Positions 22,126 to 31,647 of a DNA stretch of 64,000 nt are shown one piece after another; position 1 is the first letter of the stretch; each line of letters begins with the position of its first letter. Under the pieces are notes generated by a model. That model did no database searches. It was given only the letters and a program-made list of their open reading frames with translations, and was not told the origin of the DNA. Made by a program: the position numbers and the translations under genes. This DNA comes from Kamptonema formosum PCC 10802. GTDB taxonomy: Bacteria; Cyanobacteriota; Cyanobacteriia; Cyanobacteriales; Oscillatoriaceae. The stretch covers positions 976,497 through 1,040,496 of the forward strand of contig NZ_KB235948.1 of the NCBI RefSeq assembly GCF_000332335.1. Direction: 5' to 3'.

Positions 22126-22309
22126 TATAGCAGTATGCACTTAGGTTAAAACATTAGACCTTCAGGCCCGGCGTTAGCGCAGCGGCGCGTTAGCGCTACG
22201 CCTTACCTATGTCTATATCCCAGTAGTAATATGGGTTAGGAGAATAGGAGCCGGAGTGCGGGGGTGCAAAAGAGGCCGAAATGTACGAACCTCAGTGGCT
22301 ACTGCTATA
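22126..22309. mobile_element. MITE-A copy
   Basis: TATAGCAGTATGCACTTAGG start and CTGCTATA end, 184 bp, with the internal TCTATAT joint partly altered. The inner half matches the variant copy at 51025-51185. Confidence 0.6.
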
Positions 22310-22388
22310 TTATGGGCCGGCGGGCCAATAAACTTCAGAAACCCAGTTTCTTAAAGAAACCGGGTTTCTATTTTTTCGGTTTATGTGC

Positions 22389-22552
22389 TATAGCAGTATG
22401 CACTTAGGTTAGAACATTAGACCTTCAGGGGGGGCGGGACGCCTGCCCTACGTCTATATAGCAGTAAGCATTTAGGAAACCTACATTCCGGCCTCCCTTG
22501 CTCCAGAGCTCCCGAAGCTTCTATTGTTCTAAGCAATATGACTGCTGCTATA
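22389..22552. mobile_element. MITE-A copy
   Basis: A 164-bp copy starting TATAGCAGTATGCACTT and ending TGCTGCTATA. It is close to the reverse complement of the copies at 4371-4533 and 50528-50689, with the same internal CTATATAGCAG joint. Confidence 0.65.
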
Positions 22553-22736
22553 TAATATAGTGCTTTTAGCGAGTGTAAGACACACTAACGTTGTAGGACA
22601 GGTATCTTGCCTGTCCCACGAGTATTGGGCAACCGAAAGGGGCTAGGCTCTGAGGGGGAGAGGCTAGAATTGACTGGGGTAGTATTAGATGATCGCTCTA
22701 AAATCTAAAATCTAAAATCGAAAATCGAAAATTGAT

Positions 22737-23519
22737 ATGAGAAGATACCTGCAAGTCGTGGGGCTGTTTTGGAGTGCGGCAATCGCTGCGGAGCTGGAGT
22801 ACCGCATCAATTTCGCGCTCTCTACTTTCAGCAGCTTGGGGAACCTTTGTGGGAGCGTGTTCGGTCTGTTCCTATTTTACCGCACCGGCTACACTTTTGC
22901 CGGCTGGAAGTGGGAAGAAGCTCTTGTGGTGCTGGGCGTCTTCACCGTGCTTCAAGGGTTTTCCACGACGTTCCTCGCCCCCAACTTGAGCCGCATTGTG
23001 GAGCAGGTGCAGGAGGGCACCCTGGATTTCGTGCTGTTAAAGCCGGTGAGCAGCCAGTTCTGGCTTTCCACCCGCACGGTTTCCCCTTGGGGGCTGCCAG
23101 ATTTGGTCTTTGGAACCATACTGTTGGGATATGCCGGCAGCAAACTGGGTCTGGGAATAGCCAATTACCTCCAAGGTGCGCTTCCGCTTCTATTTGGCAT
23201 GGCAATCCTCTACAGCTTGTGGTTTATGCTGGGAGCGACTAGCATTTGGTTTGTGAAAATTTACAATGTGACTGAGGTGCTGCGAGGGTTGCTGGAAGCC
23301 GGTCGCTACCCGATGGTGGCTTATCCGGAGGCTTACCGGTTTTTCTTCACGTTCGTGGTGCCGGTGGCGTTCCTGACTACGGTGCCGGCGGAGGCGCTTC
23401 TCGGTCGCGGAACCTCTGTGCCGACTGCCGGTGCTGGGGTGCTGGCGGTGGCGCTGCTGTTCGCTTCCGCCGGCTTCTGGCGGTTTGCGCTGCGCTTCTA
23501 CACGAGCGCTTCTAGCTAG
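22737..23519 (+). CDS. ABC-2 family transporter permease
   Basis: The 260-residue product is an integral membrane protein with about six hydrophobic segments. The opening MRRYLQVVGLFWSAAIAAELEY and the segment IVEQVQEGTLDFVLLKPVSSQF are typical of the ABC-2 permease group (PF06182) that is usually encoded beside a partner permease and an ATPase. Neither partner is present here, so the ATPase must come from elsewhere or the gene is a remnant of a larger cluster. Substrate unknown. The ATG follows a run of AAAATCT repeats and there is no strong ribosome-binding site. Confidence 0.82.
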   Translation: MRRYLQVVGLFWSAAIAAELEYRINFALSTFSSLGNLCGSVFGLFLFYRTGYTFAGWKWEEALVVLGVFTVLQGFSTTFLAPNLSRIVEQVQEGTLDFVLLKPVSSQFWLSTRTVSPWGLPDLVFGTILLGYAGSKLGLGIANYLQGALPLLFGMAILYSLWFMLGATSIWFVKIYNVTEVLRGLLEAGRYPMVAYPEAYRFFFTFVVPVAFLTTVPAEALLGRGTSVPTAGAGVLAVALLFASAGFWRFALRFYTSASS

Positions 23520-23654
23520 GGGAGTGAAAAGTGTTTCGCCGGGATTAGGGGATTGGGGGATTGTGGGATGGCGATCATTTCTTTAACGGCAAAACCTCTA
23601 ATTATAGAAGAGGCACTAACAAATAGTCGAGCCAAAAATTTTTTTTCAAGGGGG

Positions 23655-23683
23655 TTGACAAGATTATCGAGAACTGCTAAGGT
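23655..23683 (+). promoter_or_regulatory. Possible promoter of the GH13 gene
   Basis: TTGACA at 23655-23660, 17 bases, then TAAGGT at 23678-23683. The -35 is perfect and the -10 is weak. Its position supports the GTG at 23793 rather than upstream starts. Confidence 0.4.
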
Positions 23684-23792
23684 ACAAACTACATCGCAGG
23701 AGGGCGAGCGCCATGCCTGCCGCAGTCAGAATAATTTTTCCGCCAGTCAAAGAATTGGCTGTATTTTCCGTAGGGTTTTTGGGAGGTTAATT

Positions 23793-25916
23793 GTGCGTTA
23801 TTTTGAAGATTATTGTGAGTGTCATTTGGAATTAGGAAGTGCTCCTTTCCAATGGGTATGGAGGAGCAATGAAAAGATTCGGATTAGATTTGGAGTGTCT
23901 GTATTTAAGGAACCTGACTGCGGTCAAATTATATTAGAGACATGCGACGCTCAAGGATACGATACTGTAGAACGGATTACTGCCAAGACGGAATTTATCG
24001 CGAAAAATAACTTCAAAATGTTTTCGGTAACTTTACCTCCGGGTGCTAACGGGAGCCGGTATCGCTACAGGTTAGGGTATCGCGATAGCCAGGGGGTATC
24101 GCATACAAGTGAGCAGATTCGTGATATAATGGTCTGTGATGAAGCACCTCGGTCTGTTGGGGAGATTGAGTACGCGCTCTTGGATGTGGTGGATAATCAC
24201 CCCTTGTATGGACCGGCACCCCAAGTTCAGATTACGCCTGGGCCCCAAGATTGGGATAAACGACTATTTTATATGTTAATGATTGATAGATTTGCTGTAA
24301 GCCAGGAAGAAAATCGCACAAAGCTAGGGATAGTGCCCTATGATTTATCAGCTCCCCATACCAGTCATGGGGGCACTCTGCGTGGGGTCTGTGAGAAACT
24401 CGAATATTTAAAATCTCTGGGAGTTGGTGCACTGATAATTAGTCCGGTTTATGTAAATGAGGCTAGTGGCTATCACGGATATCATCCGGTTAACTTGCTG
24501 ATGGTAGACCCCCGTTTAGGAACGTTGCAGAGTTTGCAGGCATTAGTGGCTAAAGCCCATGAACTCGATATTGCAGTGATTTTAGATGTGGTGGTGAATC
24601 ATTTAGCTGACAGCATTGACTGGGAAAAGTATGGGGGACCACCTGGAGGGGAATTTAAGTATGTGCGGGGTGATGCGACTGCGGTAATGCCATATCCGCT
24701 GGAAGCTCGCAACACGGTGCTGTTTCACGGATCGGAACACACAGATATGATTAACCAGCGGCTGTTTGGGTTTCTGGAAGATTGGCGGACGGAAACGACC
24801 TATGTGCGAGAACTATTGATACAGCACCTGAAGTATTGGCTAGCAGTAACTAATGTGGATGGGTTCCGGTATGATGCGGTCCGTCACGTTGGCTTGGATT
24901 TTTGGCAGCATTGTGTTGAGGAGATATCCAGATATGCGAAGTATTTGGGGAAAAAGCAGTTTTTCCAAATTGCCGAACATGCCGGGAGCTGTCACACTGA
25001 GTTGACGGCTTATAACGGGGCTAATTTTTCCAGTATGTTCGACTACCCAAATTACTATAAGCTGAAGCATTCATTAGGGCGCGGAGAGAATCTCAGTCCG
25101 TTTTCTGATTACTTTTGTGGTTTTATGGAGCCAGGCGAACCTTATGCAGCGGGCTGGCAGAATAACTTGATGTTTCTGGACAATCAAGACACGACACGAA
25201 TTTTTCATGAATTTCTAAGCCGTCACGGGACACGAGACACGGCGAGAGCTTGTTTGCATTTTGCCCTGGCCTGTTTAATTTTAGGGCCACAGCGACCTGG
25301 CATTTATATGGGAACAGAGCAGGAGTTTTCAGGGGCGAAGGGGATGCACTACGACCTAGAGAGAAGGGAGTGGATTGGGCATGATTTCCATGTGCGGGAG
25401 GATATGTTTGACAATCCTGCTTGTGTGTGGAAGTTTGGCCCGATAAATCGCAAGGCTTTTCCCCCATACAGTCAAGATCACAAAACCTTTAAGCTGATTC
25501 AACAGCTGGCGATAATTCGCAGGCAAAGTCCAGTTTTTACGGAGGGAGAACGCACTCTGTTGGTCTCTCAGGATAATGGGCTGCGGTGCGTAATACTGCA
25601 CAGCCAGCAGGAATCGCCTCCCCTGGTGGCGATCTTGAATGTAGGAATGAGTCACATCACGGAAATAGGACTGGCTGTTCCCAAAGATTACGGGAAGATT
25701 TTAGGAGTAGATATCCTAGTTACCACAGCAGACGGACGTCTGAAATGGGAGCACGATAGGATGCAAGTTCAATGCCCCCCTTTTGCTTTTGTGCTGGCTC
25801 AACTTGTTACAAAAACTTCCGCTCAAAGGCTGCATCAGTTTTCTGCAGAGGATGCAGTTTTGCCTTTTCCAGGCGTGGAGAGTAACTATATTTTGACGAA
25901 CCGGGAGCCAAGTTAA
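23793..25916 (+). CDS. GH13 alpha-amylase family glycoside hydrolase
   Basis: The frame is open from 23553, but GTG at 23793 has GGGAGG six bases upstream and a promoter-like TTGACA further up, so I take it as the start (707 residues). An N-terminal beta-sandwich-like part precedes the catalytic barrel. GH13 regions are seen in order: LDVVVNH (I), GFRYDAVRH with the nucleophile Asp (II), FQIAEH with the acid/base Glu (III) and FLDNQDT (IV, Asp kept; the usual His is replaced by Gln). It should act on alpha-glucans, but the exact substrate cannot be told. No signal peptide is seen. The gene opens an apparently AT-rich group with an MFS transporter and an acyltransferase. Confidence 0.85.
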   Translation: MRYFEDYCECHLELGSAPFQWVWRSNEKIRIRFGVSVFKEPDCGQIILETCDAQGYDTVERITAKTEFIAKNNFKMFSVTLPPGANGSRYRYRLGYRDSQGVSHTSEQIRDIMVCDEAPRSVGEIEYALLDVVDNHPLYGPAPQVQITPGPQDWDKRLFYMLMIDRFAVSQEENRTKLGIVPYDLSAPHTSHGGTLRGVCEKLEYLKSLGVGALIISPVYVNEASGYHGYHPVNLLMVDPRLGTLQSLQALVAKAHELDIAVILDVVVNHLADSIDWEKYGGPPGGEFKYVRGDATAVMPYPLEARNTVLFHGSEHTDMINQRLFGFLEDWRTETTYVRELLIQHLKYWLAVTNVDGFRYDAVRHVGLDFWQHCVEEISRYAKYLGKKQFFQIAEHAGSCHTELTAYNGANFSSMFDYPNYYKLKHSLGRGENLSPFSDYFCGFMEPGEPYAAGWQNNLMFLDNQDTTRIFHEFLSRHGTRDTARACLHFALACLILGPQRPGIYMGTEQEFSGAKGMHYDLERREWIGHDFHVREDMFDNPACVWKFGPINRKAFPPYSQDHKTFKLIQQLAIIRRQSPVFTEGERTLLVSQDNGLRCVILHSQQESPPLVAILNVGMSHITEIGLAVPKDYGKILGVDILVTTADGRLKWEHDRMQVQCPPFAFVLAQLVTKTSAQRLHQFSAEDAVLPFPGVESNYILTNREPS

Positions 25917-25986
25917 ATTAGAATGTGCTGCCCCGGGCTGTGAGTTTTGACGATTTTGGCTCAAATGACAGAAAATTTATTGGGAA

Positions 25987-27402
25987 ATGAATTTGTTTGA
26001 AATGAACAGTACACAACCTCCTGTACCAGAAAATAGGGGCTCCGGCGACCGGGGAAAATCTCTGCTAGAATTTCTCTGGGATCTGCGCAATTTCACCATC
26101 TTTTGGCTGGGTCAATCGCTCTCGGAGATTGGCACTGCTCTCACGGGGTTTGGATTGGGGATTTGGGTGTATCAAAATACTCACGCAGTTACTCAGTTGA
26201 GTTTAGTGTTCTTGGCGACAACACTGCCTGGTGTGCTGTTAACTCCTTTTGTGGGTGCTTTGGTAGATCGCTGGAATCGGCGCTGGATAATATTTTTCAG
26301 TGATTGTGGCGCAGCCCTGATTACTTTCGTGCTGCTCTTGCTGTTGATGGGAAATCATCTCCAAGTCTGGCACACCTATATTTCAGCCTTTTTAACCTCT
26401 TTATGCGGCTCGTTTCAAATGCTGACAAAGGGAGCCTCTATCCCCATGCTGGTGGACAAGCAAGAGCTGGGGCGGGTGAATGGGCTACTTCAATTTAGTA
26501 CAGCAGTTAGCCGCATCTCAGCGCCGGCTATAGCAGGCTTTCTTATCGCTAAAGTTGATATTGAAGGGTTGCTGTGTATTGATTTAAGCAGCTATGCCAT
26601 CGGACTATTAACGCTTCTCTTTGTGTCGATTCCGCAACCTGAGTCTGAACCAAATTTATCTGAACCGGCACAGAAACCCTCTCTTGTGCGTGAAATTCTT
26701 GATGGCTGGCATGTGATTCAATCCAAGTCGGTGTTCATCATTGTGATATTATTTATGAGCTTGCATTTCTTTATTGATGGCATGACCAATGTTTTGATCA
26801 ATCCTTTGATTTTATCTTTTTCCACTCCGCAAATCTATGGCAATGTGATGTCTGTAGCTGGCTGTGGCATGGTGGCTGGCAGTATCTTTATGAGTGTTGT
26901 GGGAGGGAGAAGAAACATTTTATCTTCCCTGAGTATTGCATCTGCTATAAATGGGCTCGGCTTGATGATAGCGGGCTTCCAGGCATCAATTACTGTGATT
27001 ACTTGCGGAGTGATGCTGTCATTTTTTACGATCCCAATCATCTTAGGTTCTAACCAGGTGATTTGGCAGAGCCATGTTCAACCAAATTTTCAGGGAAGGG
27101 TACTTTCGTTAGTGGGTACATTGACTGGTTTGGGGGTTGCGCTAGGAAATATTAGTGCCAGTCCGCTGGCAGATTTGGTTTTGGAACCCATGTTCTTGAA
27201 TGATGGTCTGCTAGCGCACAATATTGGTCAGTTCACTGGCACCGGCCACGGGCGAGGGATTGGCTTCCTAATCATGCTAGAGGGGCTGCTAATATTGCTG
27301 GTTTCTTTTAGTTTTTATGTCTATATAACCTGGCAAAATTTGGAAGAGGGTTTACTGATGGATGAGGGACCTATATTGGCAAGCGATTTGGAAGAAAGTT
27401 GA
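25987..27402 (+). CDS. MFS transporter (MFS_3/EntS-like)
   Basis: The 471-residue product has about 12 membrane segments and resembles the MFS_3 group that includes enterobactin and macrolide exporters: opening FLWDLRNFTIFWLGQSLSEIG, GLGIWVYQ, and the loop motif VGALVDRWNRRWI (motif A-like) after the second or third segment. It probably exports a small molecule by proton antiport. It lies 70 bases after the GH13 gene and 127 before the acyltransferase, same strand, so the three may be co-transcribed. No biosynthetic genes that would name its cargo are adjacent. Confidence 0.85.
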   Translation: MNLFEMNSTQPPVPENRGSGDRGKSLLEFLWDLRNFTIFWLGQSLSEIGTALTGFGLGIWVYQNTHAVTQLSLVFLATTLPGVLLTPFVGALVDRWNRRWIIFFSDCGAALITFVLLLLLMGNHLQVWHTYISAFLTSLCGSFQMLTKGASIPMLVDKQELGRVNGLLQFSTAVSRISAPAIAGFLIAKVDIEGLLCIDLSSYAIGLLTLLFVSIPQPESEPNLSEPAQKPSLVREILDGWHVIQSKSVFIIVILFMSLHFFIDGMTNVLINPLILSFSTPQIYGNVMSVAGCGMVAGSIFMSVVGGRRNILSSLSIASAINGLGLMIAGFQASITVITCGVMLSFFTIPIILGSNQVIWQSHVQPNFQGRVLSLVGTLTGLGVALGNISASPLADLVLEPMFLNDGLLAHNIGQFTGTGHGRGIGFLIMLEGLLILLVSFSFYVYITWQNLEEGLLMDEGPILASDLEES

Positions 27403-27529
27403 GTTAGCCAACTAGATATAAATGCAAGGAAGTTAGTTTGAATCTATCAATCTTAATCCTTGCATGTCTTTAAATTGGCACCGGCAGATACAGTGCAAGC
27501 ATAAGTTCAGAGGGAGAGAAGATTGAAAT

Positions 27530-28621
27530 ATGAGTGACACTAAAGGCGGATACTGGCTGGGACTAGACATTATCCGGGTTGCGGCAATTGTGGGAGTTGT
27601 GTTTATCCATGTGGTTCAAAGCGAATTGCGAACTTCTCCCAACCTGGATTGGCAATGGTGGTCTTTGAACATTACTCAGAGTCTATTTATTTGGGCGGCA
27701 CCGTCCTTTGTCATTATTAGCGGAATTTTACTGCTCACCCCACAAAAGAAAGAGGAAGAACCGCGTGAATTTTATCGGAAACGACTGCCAAAAGTCGGGA
27801 TACCCCTCCTGTTTTGGGGCTGTGTATATGTACAGCTGGAACCGCGATGGGATAGCTCCCGGACTCTGGAAGTTATTTTGCACGACCTTTTTATCGGACA
27901 GATATCCGAACATCTTTACTTTTTGTTCGCTATCATTGGATTGTATCTCCTCACACCTTACCTGCGTTCTTGGTTAGCTACGCTTTCAGAACATCAGGAG
28001 CGCTTGCTACTGGTTGGTATATTTAGCACTCTCATCCTGATTGAGATAGTTCAATCCCTTGCCGGGATTTATGTGCTTTTCTTTGGGACACAATGGATTC
28101 CTTTTTTGGGATATTACTTATTTGGTCACTATCTAAGCCGTTACAAAACGCGGCCAATTCACTTCTTCTTTTACTTGGCGTTGAGCGCTACTAATGTGCC
28201 GGTAAATAGCATTAGCAAATATTTCGAGCGAATATCGGCGACGCACACAATTAGTTTTTTTTACAGTACAAAATACAATAGTGTGACCGCTGTCCTATTA
28301 ACGATAGGGATTTTCGGAGTGCTTTTCATGCTCACGGAATCCATGTCTGAAGAAGGGGCTATTGCCAGAATATCTCGCTTCTTAAATCCCCGAGTATTTG
28401 GAATTTATTTAATTCACATACTCTTGTTGAGGGGATTTCATTATTATTTTGGGATTCCCTACCCAACTGAGGCGGCGACAGCCTTGTTTGAAACAGTCCT
28501 AGTAATACTTTTTAGTCTTATGGGAGTGTCTATAATTAATTTAGTACCTGGAGGTTTGTGGGTGGTAGGTTTTAGCACTCCAGTAAGAAGTGCATTCATC
28601 TCCAAAGTTGAATCTCAATAA
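27530..28621 (+). CDS. Membrane acyltransferase, acyltransferase-3 family
   Basis: The 363-residue product has about ten membrane segments. The opening YWLGLDIIRVAAIVGVVFIHV, with Arg and His in the first helix, is the signature of the acyltransferase-3 (OatA/WecH-like) family that O-acylates sugars, peptidoglycan or surface polysaccharides. ISGILLL and the C-terminal FGIYLIHILLL also fit. The ATG has AGAGGGAGA upstream. Its neighbourhood with a glucan hydrolase and an exporter suggests modification of an exported saccharide or glycolipid; that is inference. Confidence 0.85.
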   Translation: MSDTKGGYWLGLDIIRVAAIVGVVFIHVVQSELRTSPNLDWQWWSLNITQSLFIWAAPSFVIISGILLLTPQKKEEEPREFYRKRLPKVGIPLLFWGCVYVQLEPRWDSSRTLEVILHDLFIGQISEHLYFLFAIIGLYLLTPYLRSWLATLSEHQERLLLVGIFSTLILIEIVQSLAGIYVLFFGTQWIPFLGYYLFGHYLSRYKTRPIHFFFYLALSATNVPVNSISKYFERISATHTISFFYSTKYNSVTAVLLTIGIFGVLFMLTESMSEEGAIARISRFLNPRVFGIYLIHILLLRGFHYYFGIPYPTEAATALFETVLVILFSLMGVSIINLVPGGLWVVGFSTPVRSAFISKVESQ

Positions 28622-28974
28622 CAGCTTATGCGAGCGCAGATGCCGGCTGAGTGAGGTGCAGATATCGATCTTTTACCCCGTGATAAAAAAATCCTCTGCC
28701 CTTTTTTTTTAGGGGGCGGGGGAATAAAAAGGGGGGCCAGTAAGCCCCCTTATAGGGGGTAGCGCACGAAGAATGCCCCTTGAGTGGAAGAAATCTGTCG
28801 CGTCCCGCAACGCTTAATAACGGGAATCGACGCTAGGAAAAAGAGCGCCAGAAGATAAAAAATAAAATCTCTCTGAAACGAGACTTGCAATGGGCGGTTT
28901 GCGCTACGATTCTAGACTAGCAAAGATTGGCAGGGATTTGGGGATTTGGGGAGTGTGGGATGGCGCAGAAAGGT
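28622..28974. other. Intergenic region, weak hairpins only
   Basis: No gene seen. A hairpin of GGGGG/CCCCC type lies at about 28731-28755 (loop CCAGTAAG), after a run of nine or ten T residues; it may end transcription of the acyltransferase gene from one side. Nothing else recognised. Confidence 0.4.
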
Positions 28975-29265
28975 TTATATTGGCAGGCAGCAGGGGATGA
29001 CAATACATCTGAAACTGGATTTCGTCGCTCTCAGGGTTTGGCTTGCAGCTGCGCAATCCCGGAATCGCTGGCGAGACGAAAGCACAGCGGACATTAAATT
29101 CTGAGTGGCAAATAGGCGCTTGACATAATCTGAGCAAGACTCGCCCTGGTGCAGCATTCTGTGGGCGCAGGAAAAGCCTTTCCTGGGAGAAATATAGGTC
29201 TGGTATGCTTCGATAGATTCAAGGGCTATTTGTCGAGCTACAGAATCAAAGGTGCTAACTTGCAT
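28975..29265 (-). CDS. YidD-like membrane protein insertion factor
   Basis: The 96-residue product resembles the YidD family: LESIEAYQTYISPRKGFSCAHR matches the family core (helix, Tyr-x-x-Tyr-x-SP-x-KGFSC), and GESCSDYVKR corresponds to the conserved CSxYA(K) part. YidD is a small amphipathic inner-membrane-associated protein that helps YidC-dependent insertion. This copy has the longer spacing and C-terminal extension seen in the second YidD-like group of cyanobacteria, so its role is less sure than for the copy beside rnpA/yidC, which is not in this window. Confidence 0.72.
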   Translation of the reverse strand: MQVSTFDSVARQIALESIEAYQTYISPRKGFSCAHRMLHQGESCSDYVKRLFATQNLMSAVLSSRQRFRDCAAASQTLRATKSSFRCIVIPCCLPI

Positions 29266-29478
29266 ACGGTTTCAGGTTAGGGTACAGTGGTAATTACTTT
29301 CTTATAGCACAAACAGATATCTCGGCATCTCTGCCAAAAGGTTGAGTTTTTAGAGGTAGATTCAGGATAGAAAGACATCGTGGGGCTAATTGTATAATGT
29401 GCGAGGGCGCGCTACACTGCGAGGCGGGATTTAAAAATGCGACGCTCCCAGCAATAGACTCAGGAGGAAATCTAAACA

Positions 29479-30351
29479 ATGGAAATGAAACAGCTGGGTT
29501 CCACCGGCATCACGGTCAGCGCCATCGGTTTGGGTGCGATGCCACTGTCGATAAGCGGCAGACCTACAGAATCGCAAGCTATTGAGGTTATCCACAAAGC
29601 TCTCGACCTCGGCGTCACCCTCATTGACACAGCAGACGCCTACTGCCAAGACGAGTCTGACAAGCACCACAGCGAGCGACTGATCGCTAAGGCACTCGCG
29701 CAGTACAGTGGCGATGCCAGCAATGTAATTGTCGCTACCAAAGGCGGTTTGGTCCGTCCCGGTGGCAGCTGGGCGCGCAAGGGCAACCCCGACCACTTGC
29801 GCAAGACAATCCGGGAAAGTTTTGCGGCGCTGGGGGGGGAGAAACCTATCGATGTTTGGCAGTACCACGCGCCGGATACTGAATACACGATTGAGGAATC
29901 GCTCGCACCGGCAAAGGAAGCTGTGGATGAGGGGCTGATTCGCTTTGTTGGCGTCTCTAACTTCTCTGTCGGGCAAATCAGGCGCGCCCGCAATGTGGTT
30001 GAAATTGTTTCGGTACAGAACCAGTACAACCCCTGGCACCGGCAGCCGGAATTTGATGGCGTGCTGGAATATTGCGAAGGGGAAGGGCTGACGTTTTTGC
30101 CTTGGAGTCCCCTGGGAGGGAGGCGTCAGGTTGCTCTGCTGAAAGAGATTCCGGGGATAGTACGGCTGGCTGAAGAAAAAGGCGTCTCCATCTACTGCCT
30201 CGTTCTGGCGTGGCTGCGGGCTAAATCCCCCTGCGTCTTGCCTATCCCCGGTGCTACCAAGGTTTCCAGCATTGCCGACTCCGTGCGTGCCGCTGATGTG
30301 CGGCTGACTGCGGAAGAAGTGGGGCGAATTGACCGGGCAACGTCCGGTTAA
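29479..30351 (+). CDS. Aldo/keto reductase
   Basis: The 290-residue product is a full-length aldo/keto reductase. It opens with MEMKQLGSTGITVSAIGLG, then LIDTADAYCQDES containing the catalytic Asp and Tyr, VATKGG with the catalytic Lys, and QYHAPD with the catalytic His position. VGVSNFSVGQI and the C-terminal PIPGATKVSSI are NADPH-binding landmarks. It should reduce carbonyls with NADPH; the physiological substrate is unknown. The ATG has AGGAGGAAA a few bases upstream, a good ribosome site. It stands alone, divergent from the yidD-like gene. Confidence 0.92.
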   Translation: MEMKQLGSTGITVSAIGLGAMPLSISGRPTESQAIEVIHKALDLGVTLIDTADAYCQDESDKHHSERLIAKALAQYSGDASNVIVATKGGLVRPGGSWARKGNPDHLRKTIRESFAALGGEKPIDVWQYHAPDTEYTIEESLAPAKEAVDEGLIRFVGVSNFSVGQIRRARNVVEIVSVQNQYNPWHRQPEFDGVLEYCEGEGLTFLPWSPLGGRRQVALLKEIPGIVRLAEEKGVSIYCLVLAWLRAKSPCVLPIPGATKVSSIADSVRAADVRLTAEEVGRIDRATSG

Positions 30352-30513
30352 TTTGGAGTTTTGAGTTGGGAATTTTGAATGAGGCTCTTGCCGGGCCTCA
30401 TTCAAAAATATGAGTTCCTGGCAGACTCTTCTCCGTCGTGTGAGCGGCACCCCAGAAACCGGGTTTCTCAGCATCTCTCAGTACCCCACTAATATGAGAA
30501 AGGCTATAAAGTT

Positions 30514-31647
30514 TTACCCCAGTTTGTCAAAGACCTTAAACATGGGGAGATACATGGACATGAGAATGGAACCGACCAAACCCGCGATGCCAACCATCAT
30601 CACCGGCTCCAAAATACTGGTTAGCCCTTTAACGGCTTGCTCCACTTCATCTTCGTAGAAGTCCCCCACTTTCTGCAGCATTTTGTCGAGTTCGCCGGTT
30701 TCTTCACCAATAGCCATCATGCTAAGTGCCATCTCCGGAAAGACATTCTCTCTGGTAAAGGCAGCGGTTAAACTGCCGCCCTGCTCAACGTCTGCCTTGG
30801 CATGCAAGATAGCCTGGGTGAGTACCTGATTTCCCGCCGTATCGGCGACAATTTCAAAGCAAGACAGCAGCGGCACCCCAGCGCCGGTCAGCATGCCAAA
30901 GGTGCTGCAAAAGCGAGCGACGGCTGCTTTTCTTAGCAAGTCTCCAATGAGAGGAAGCTTCAGGAGAAGGCCATCAATTAGCAGGCGACCGGCTGGGGTG
31001 TTGTAATAGGCATCGAAGGCGAACTTTAAACCCAAAATGGCAGCGATGAGTGAGCCAATTTTTGGGGGAGAGCGGAAAAATTCACTGCAGGCTAGCATGA
31101 ATAGGGTCAAGGGCGGTAATTCAGTCTTCAGATCCGCGAAAATATTGGCAAAGGTGGGCAGCAGAAATGTCGTCATTGCGAAGAAAACTAGGATCGCGAT
31201 AGTCCCGACGGCTTTAGGGTAAGCCGACGCTGCTTTGATCTGGTTCTGCAGCCGAGCGGACTTCTCAAGCATGGTGGCTAATCGGTTCAGCACCATGTCG
31301 AGAACGCCGCCGATTTCTCCGGACTGGATCATGGCGCAGTAGAGCCGGTCGAAGCAGTCCGGATGTTTTCGCATCGCCTCCGCTAGGGGCAAGCCGGTTT
31401 CTAGATCGATCTTAATTTGCCCTAGAGCTTTTTTGAGCTTGGGATTGCGGCACTGATTGTGTAAAATGCTGATGGCTCTCACTAAGGGAAGACCGGCACT
31501 GAACATTACCGCCAGCTGGCGCGAAAAAACGGCTTTATCCTTGACCGTCACCTTGGCAAACGCCATTTCGAGTTGATTTAGGTCAAAGCTAAATCCTTTG
31601 CTTGCCCTGTGTTTGCGAAACGGCTCCGATCTGGCAACAGCAGTCAT
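30514..31647 (-). CDS. pilC: Type IV pilus inner-membrane platform protein PilC, orphan copy
   Basis: The 377-residue product has the two T2SSF domains of PilC/GspF, with three or four membrane segments. Typical segments are VTVKDKAVFSRQLAVMFSAG, SGEIGGVLDMVLNRLA, KLPLIGDLLRKAAVARFC, IGEETGELDKMLQKVGDFYE and the C-terminal MYLPMFKVFDKLG. The usual N-terminal 50 or so residues before the first T2SSF domain are replaced by a short basic stretch, so it is a little shorter than normal. The pilB and pilT genes that normally precede pilC are absent, suggesting a second, orphan copy. It anchors the assembly ATPase at the inner membrane. Confidence 0.9.
   Translation of the reverse strand: MTAVARSEPFRKHRASKGFSFDLNQLEMAFAKVTVKDKAVFSRQLAVMFSAGLPLVRAISILHNQCRNPKLKKALGQIKIDLETGLPLAEAMRKHPDCFDRLYCAMIQSGEIGGVLDMVLNRLATMLEKSARLQNQIKAASAYPKAVGTIAILVFFAMTTFLLPTFANIFADLKTELPPLTLFMLACSEFFRSPPKIGSLIAAILGLKFAFDAYYNTPAGRLLIDGLLLKLPLIGDLLRKAAVARFCSTFGMLTGAGVPLLSCFEIVADTAGNQVLTQAILHAKADVEQGGSLTAAFTRENVFPEMALSMMAIGEETGELDKMLQKVGDFYEDEVEQAVKGLTSILEPVMMVGIAGLVGSILMSMYLPMFKVFDKLG

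Larger units (their letters stand above)
21949..22736. repeat. Intergenic region with two MITE-A copies and heptamer repeats
   Basis: No gene. MITE-A elements lie at 22126-22309 and 22389-22552, in the orientation opposite to the copy at 4371. Between them, at about 22338-22368, is a palindrome of the AGAAACCCRGTTTCT type, a dispersed family also seen near 30455, 40320, 54420, 61420 and 63410. Just before the permease gene, 22700-22735 is a run of AAAATCT/AAAATCG heptamers, a short tandem repeat type common in filamentous cyanobacteria. Confidence 0.75.

Noticed and set aside
23553-23792. Longer N-terminus for the GH13 protein
   Set aside because: No conserved sequence; GTG at 23793 has a strong ribosome site and a promoter-like sequence above it.
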